From the NCBI GenBank assembly GCA_036397475.1, contig DASWIV010000370.1, positions 1 through 6,531 of the forward strand: a stretch of 6,531 bases of DNA. The letters run 5' to 3'. This document shows, piece by piece, positions 4,732-6,531 of the stretch. Position 1 is the stretch's first letter, and every line of letters begins with the position of its first letter. Position numbers and translations under genes: made by a program. A model generated the notes under the pieces. It did not search any database, was not told the origin of the DNA, and saw nothing but the letters and a program-made list of their open reading frames with translations. The DNA is from DASWIV01 sp036397475 (GTDB lineage Bacteria > JAJVIF01 > JAPKYR01).

Positions 4732-5895
4732 ATGAATGGAATATGGCTTATACTTGGCGGACTCGCGCTACTTGCCGGAGTAGCGTTCATGTTCATCGGA
4801 TTAAAGAAAAATCCGCCAGAAGAAACCGAAGAGGAATCGTTCGTGGATGATGAATCTGCGGAGCTTCCAGAATCCGTGAATCCTGTCGAAGCGACTGCAC
4901 AGGAAGAGGTTCAAGAGGAACCTCTCGAGGAAGAGCCTGAAGAAGAAGGCCTCTACGTCGATATCCATCGGAACTATTTATTACTCGATGACATAACAGA
5001 CGAAAAATATGAACAACTGAAATCATTGACGAGGAATCTGCCCGAGCTTCCTCATGTCGCTGTCGACCTGCTTCCGGTTCTTTCTCAACCCGGCGCGGGA
5101 ATGATAGAGGTCTCAAAGATCATCCAGCGAGACCAGGCTGCCGCAGCCAGGCTTCTACGGTGGGTAAACTCCGGATTCTATGGCCTCGAAAGGAAAGTCG
5201 ACAGCCTGCACAGGGCTATCACCCTTCTTGGCCTCGATGTTGTCCGGTCGGCTGTGGTTTACGATTCATTTAACAGGCTGCCACAGCCCAGGAGCATCGG
5301 CGCATTGGATTCCAGATCCATATGGATCCACAGTTCCGCTGTCAGTGTCACGGCGAAATCCCTTTCAAGGCGGACACGTGGCATTGATTCCGAAGTCGCC
5401 GCCACTGCCGGTCTCCTTGCCAATATTGGCCTCATTCTTATGCTGATCACAGAGCAGCGGTCTCTGGAAACTATTATTGAATCTGCCGAAGAGTCCGGCG
5501 AGCCTATGATCGGTTTCGAGGATGAAATACTTGGTTTCAACCACCAGATCTGGAGCGAAATATTCCTCCGCGAATGGGGACTTCCCGATGTCATCGCGCT
5601 TGCGGTCGGACGGCACCATAATCCGATGCACGAAGATACCGACAAATTATCGTCGCTACTCTGGATCGCTGACTATATTGTTTCGAGACTTGGCTACTCC
5701 TGTCCCAGGGGTTCCTCATTCAAAGTCAGGGAATCGGACCTGATCGAAGTAATGAGAAAAGTGGGCTTGAACGACAGCCCCGGCTCGTACATTACCGATG
5801 CTCTGATGCGCGACATCAAATCATCCACCGCTATGTGGTCGGAATTTAAGTCGGGTACGGAACAGGAAAAATCCCACGTCATCGACGCGGGATGA
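4732..5895 (+). CDS. Membrane-anchored HDOD-domain protein
   Basis: A 387-residue protein. Residues 4-23 form one transmembrane helix followed by Lys-Lys, which predicts a cytoplasmic remainder. Residues 29-73 are a Glu-rich flexible linker. From about 98 to 300 lies an HDOD domain: LPELPHVAVDLLPVLSQP, IIQRDQAAAARLLRWVNSGFYG, then SLHRAITLLGLDVVRSAVV. The HD phosphohydrolase signature is degenerate, as is usual for HDOD: where catalytic HD proteins have His-Asp the sequence is GLLANIG (227-233), although His200 and RHH (294-296) remain. A signalling or scaffold role at the inner membrane, rather than catalysis, is likely; HDOD proteins take part in motility, stress and second-messenger circuits, but the partner here is unknown. 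The only clear Shine-Dalgarno (GGAGG, 4714-4718) is 13 nt from the ATG at 4732, longer than normal, and no better in-frame start is seen. It is divergent from the ArsR regulator. Confidence 0.88.
   Translation: MNGIWLILGGLALLAGVAFMFIGLKKNPPEETEEESFVDDESAELPESVNPVEATAQEEVQEEPLEEEPEEEGLYVDIHRNYLLLDDITDEKYEQLKSLTRNLPELPHVAVDLLPVLSQPGAGMIEVSKIIQRDQAAAARLLRWVNSGFYGLERKVDSLHRAITLLGLDVVRSAVVYDSFNRLPQPRSIGALDSRSIWIHSSAVSVTAKSLSRRTRGIDSEVAATAGLLANIGLILMLITEQRSLETIIESAEESGEPMIGFEDEILGFNHQIWSEIFLREWGLPDVIALAVGRHHNPMHEDTDKLSSLLWIADYIVSRLGYSCPRGSSFKVRESDLIEVMRKVGLNDSPGSYITDALMRDIKSSTAMWSEFKSGTEQEKSHVIDAG
5866..5893 (-). terminator. Minus-strand terminator inside the 3' end of the HDOD gene
   Basis: On the minus strand ATCCCGCGTC (5893-5884) pairs with GACGTGGGAT (5880-5871) across a 3-nt loop, giving ten pairs with one G-U wobble. 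TTTT follows, making five T with the last base of the stem. On the plus strand the wobble becomes an A-C mismatch and no T-run follows. It lies 30 nt after the slipin stop and overlaps the stop codon of the convergent HDOD gene. Confidence 0.7.
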
Positions 5896-5922
5896 GAAAT
5901 ACGACCTTAAACAATACTCTTT

Positions 5923-6531
5923 TTAATATTCCTTATCTATTGCTTTTAGAAATGGCCTGACCAGGTCGATCGGCAATGGAAAGATAGTCGTGGAATTTTT
6001 CTCCGCGGCTATTTCCACCAGTGTCTGTAAATACCTCAACTGCAACGATATCTCGTGCTTGCCCATTATTTCCGCGGCTTCGGACAGCTTCTGCGACGCC
6101 TGGAATTCACCTTCGGCAGCGATGACTTTCGCGCGGCGCTCACGTTCAGCTTCAGCCTGTTTCGCCATAGCACGCTTCATGGTCTCGGGAAGTTCGACAT
6201 CCTTGGTTTCAACCATGCTGACCTTGATTCCCCATGGATCGGTCTGTGCGTCGATAATGGTCTGCAATGTCTGATTAATTTTTTCGCGGTTTGAAAGGAG
6301 CTCGTCAAGCTCGTGCTCTCCAAGGACAGACCGCAGAGTTGTCTGGGCGATCTGGCTTGTAGCAATATTGTAATTCCGGACAGCGTTTACAGCCCGGCCA
6401 GGTTCCATAACCTGGTAATAAATGACCGCATTCACGCGAATGGTTACGTTATCCCTCGTGATTACTTCCTGCGACGGTACATCGAGTGTGATAACACGGA
6501 TATCGACCTTACGTACTGTCTGGAAAAATGG
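5923..6531 (-). CDS. Slipin / stomatin-like SPFH (band 7) protein, N-terminus outside the window
   Basis: A partial gene: 202 residues are visible and the frame is open to the window edge, so the true start lies beyond 6531. The GTG at 6435 is only an internal Val codon, because upstream codons read PFFQTVRKVDIRVITLDVP and then QEVITRDNVTIRVNAVIYY, the classic SPFH core of slipins. Downstream are TTLRSVLGEHELDELLSNRE, WGIKVSMVETKDVELPETMK, the helical coiled-coil region AKQAEAERERRAKVIAAEGE and the C-terminal FPLPIDLVRPF. Slipins are inner-membrane, oligomeric scaffold proteins anchored by an N-terminal hydrophobic segment, which would be in the missing part. They are frequently encoded next to an NfeD-family protein, so an nfeD gene beyond the window edge would be expected. 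Transcription ends at the hairpin 5866-5893. Confidence 0.93.
   Translation of the reverse strand, partial: PFFQTVRKVDIRVITLDVPSQEVITRDNVTIRVNAVIYYQVMEPGRAVNAVRNYNIATSQIAQTTLRSVLGEHELDELLSNREKINQTLQTIIDAQTDPWGIKVSMVETKDVELPETMKRAMAKQAEAERERRAKVIAAEGEFQASQKLSEAAEIMGKHEISLQLRYLQTLVEIAAEKNSTTIFPLPIDLVRPFLKAIDKEY

Noticed and set aside
5259..5645. 128-residue minus-strand ORF opposite the HDOD gene
   Set aside because: An antisense shadow; the plus strand encodes a clear HDOD domain there.

Overview
The window reads as chromosomal DNA of a Gram-negative-type (diderm) bacterium with mid-range GC. The evidence is an outer-membrane porin with an N-terminal S-layer-homology (SLH) domain, a lipoprotein signal peptide and a slipin (SPFH) protein. 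SLH-porins and lipoproteins of this style are common in deep-branching and uncultured diderm lineages, so a metagenome-derived genome is plausible, but I cannot name the phylum. No rRNA, tRNA, CRISPR array, transposase or phage gene is visible.

Layout. 1-96: leader of the first gene, carrying copy 1 of a 27-bp dispersed repeat. 97-726 (+): a COG1926-type phosphoribosyltransferase. 725-752: a terminator for the minus strand that overlaps the end of that gene. 776-1498 (-): an unrecognised beta-rich protein whose reading frame contains repeat copies 2 and 3. 1512-1796 (-): a short lipoprotein with a clear promoter. 1920-1947: a terminator. 1975-3761 (-): one SLH-porin gene broken by a frameshift near 2322-2355. 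An ORF caller sees 480 residues (2319-3761), but the missing C-terminal strands of the barrel are readable in another frame down to a stop at 1975. 3762-4063: porin promoter, a leader hairpin and the arsR terminator. 4064-4435 (-): an ArsR/SmtB-family repressor. 4436-4731: a divergent intergenic region with the arsR promoter and two operator-like dyads. 4732-5895 (+): a membrane-anchored HDOD protein. 5866-5893: a minus-strand terminator inside the end of the HDOD gene. 5923-6531 (-): a slipin running off the window edge.

The genes do not form one obvious pathway. Most look like single-gene transcription units with their own promoters or terminators. The local units that hang together are the lipoprotein plus downstream ORF (one promoter, one terminator, possibly one decayed gene) and the arsR/HDOD divergent pair that shares the dyad-rich region. 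I found no convincing new multi-gene system. The strongest observations are the frameshifted porin, the dispersed repeat that is read as protein in two frames, and the minus-strand terminators embedded in the ends of convergent genes.
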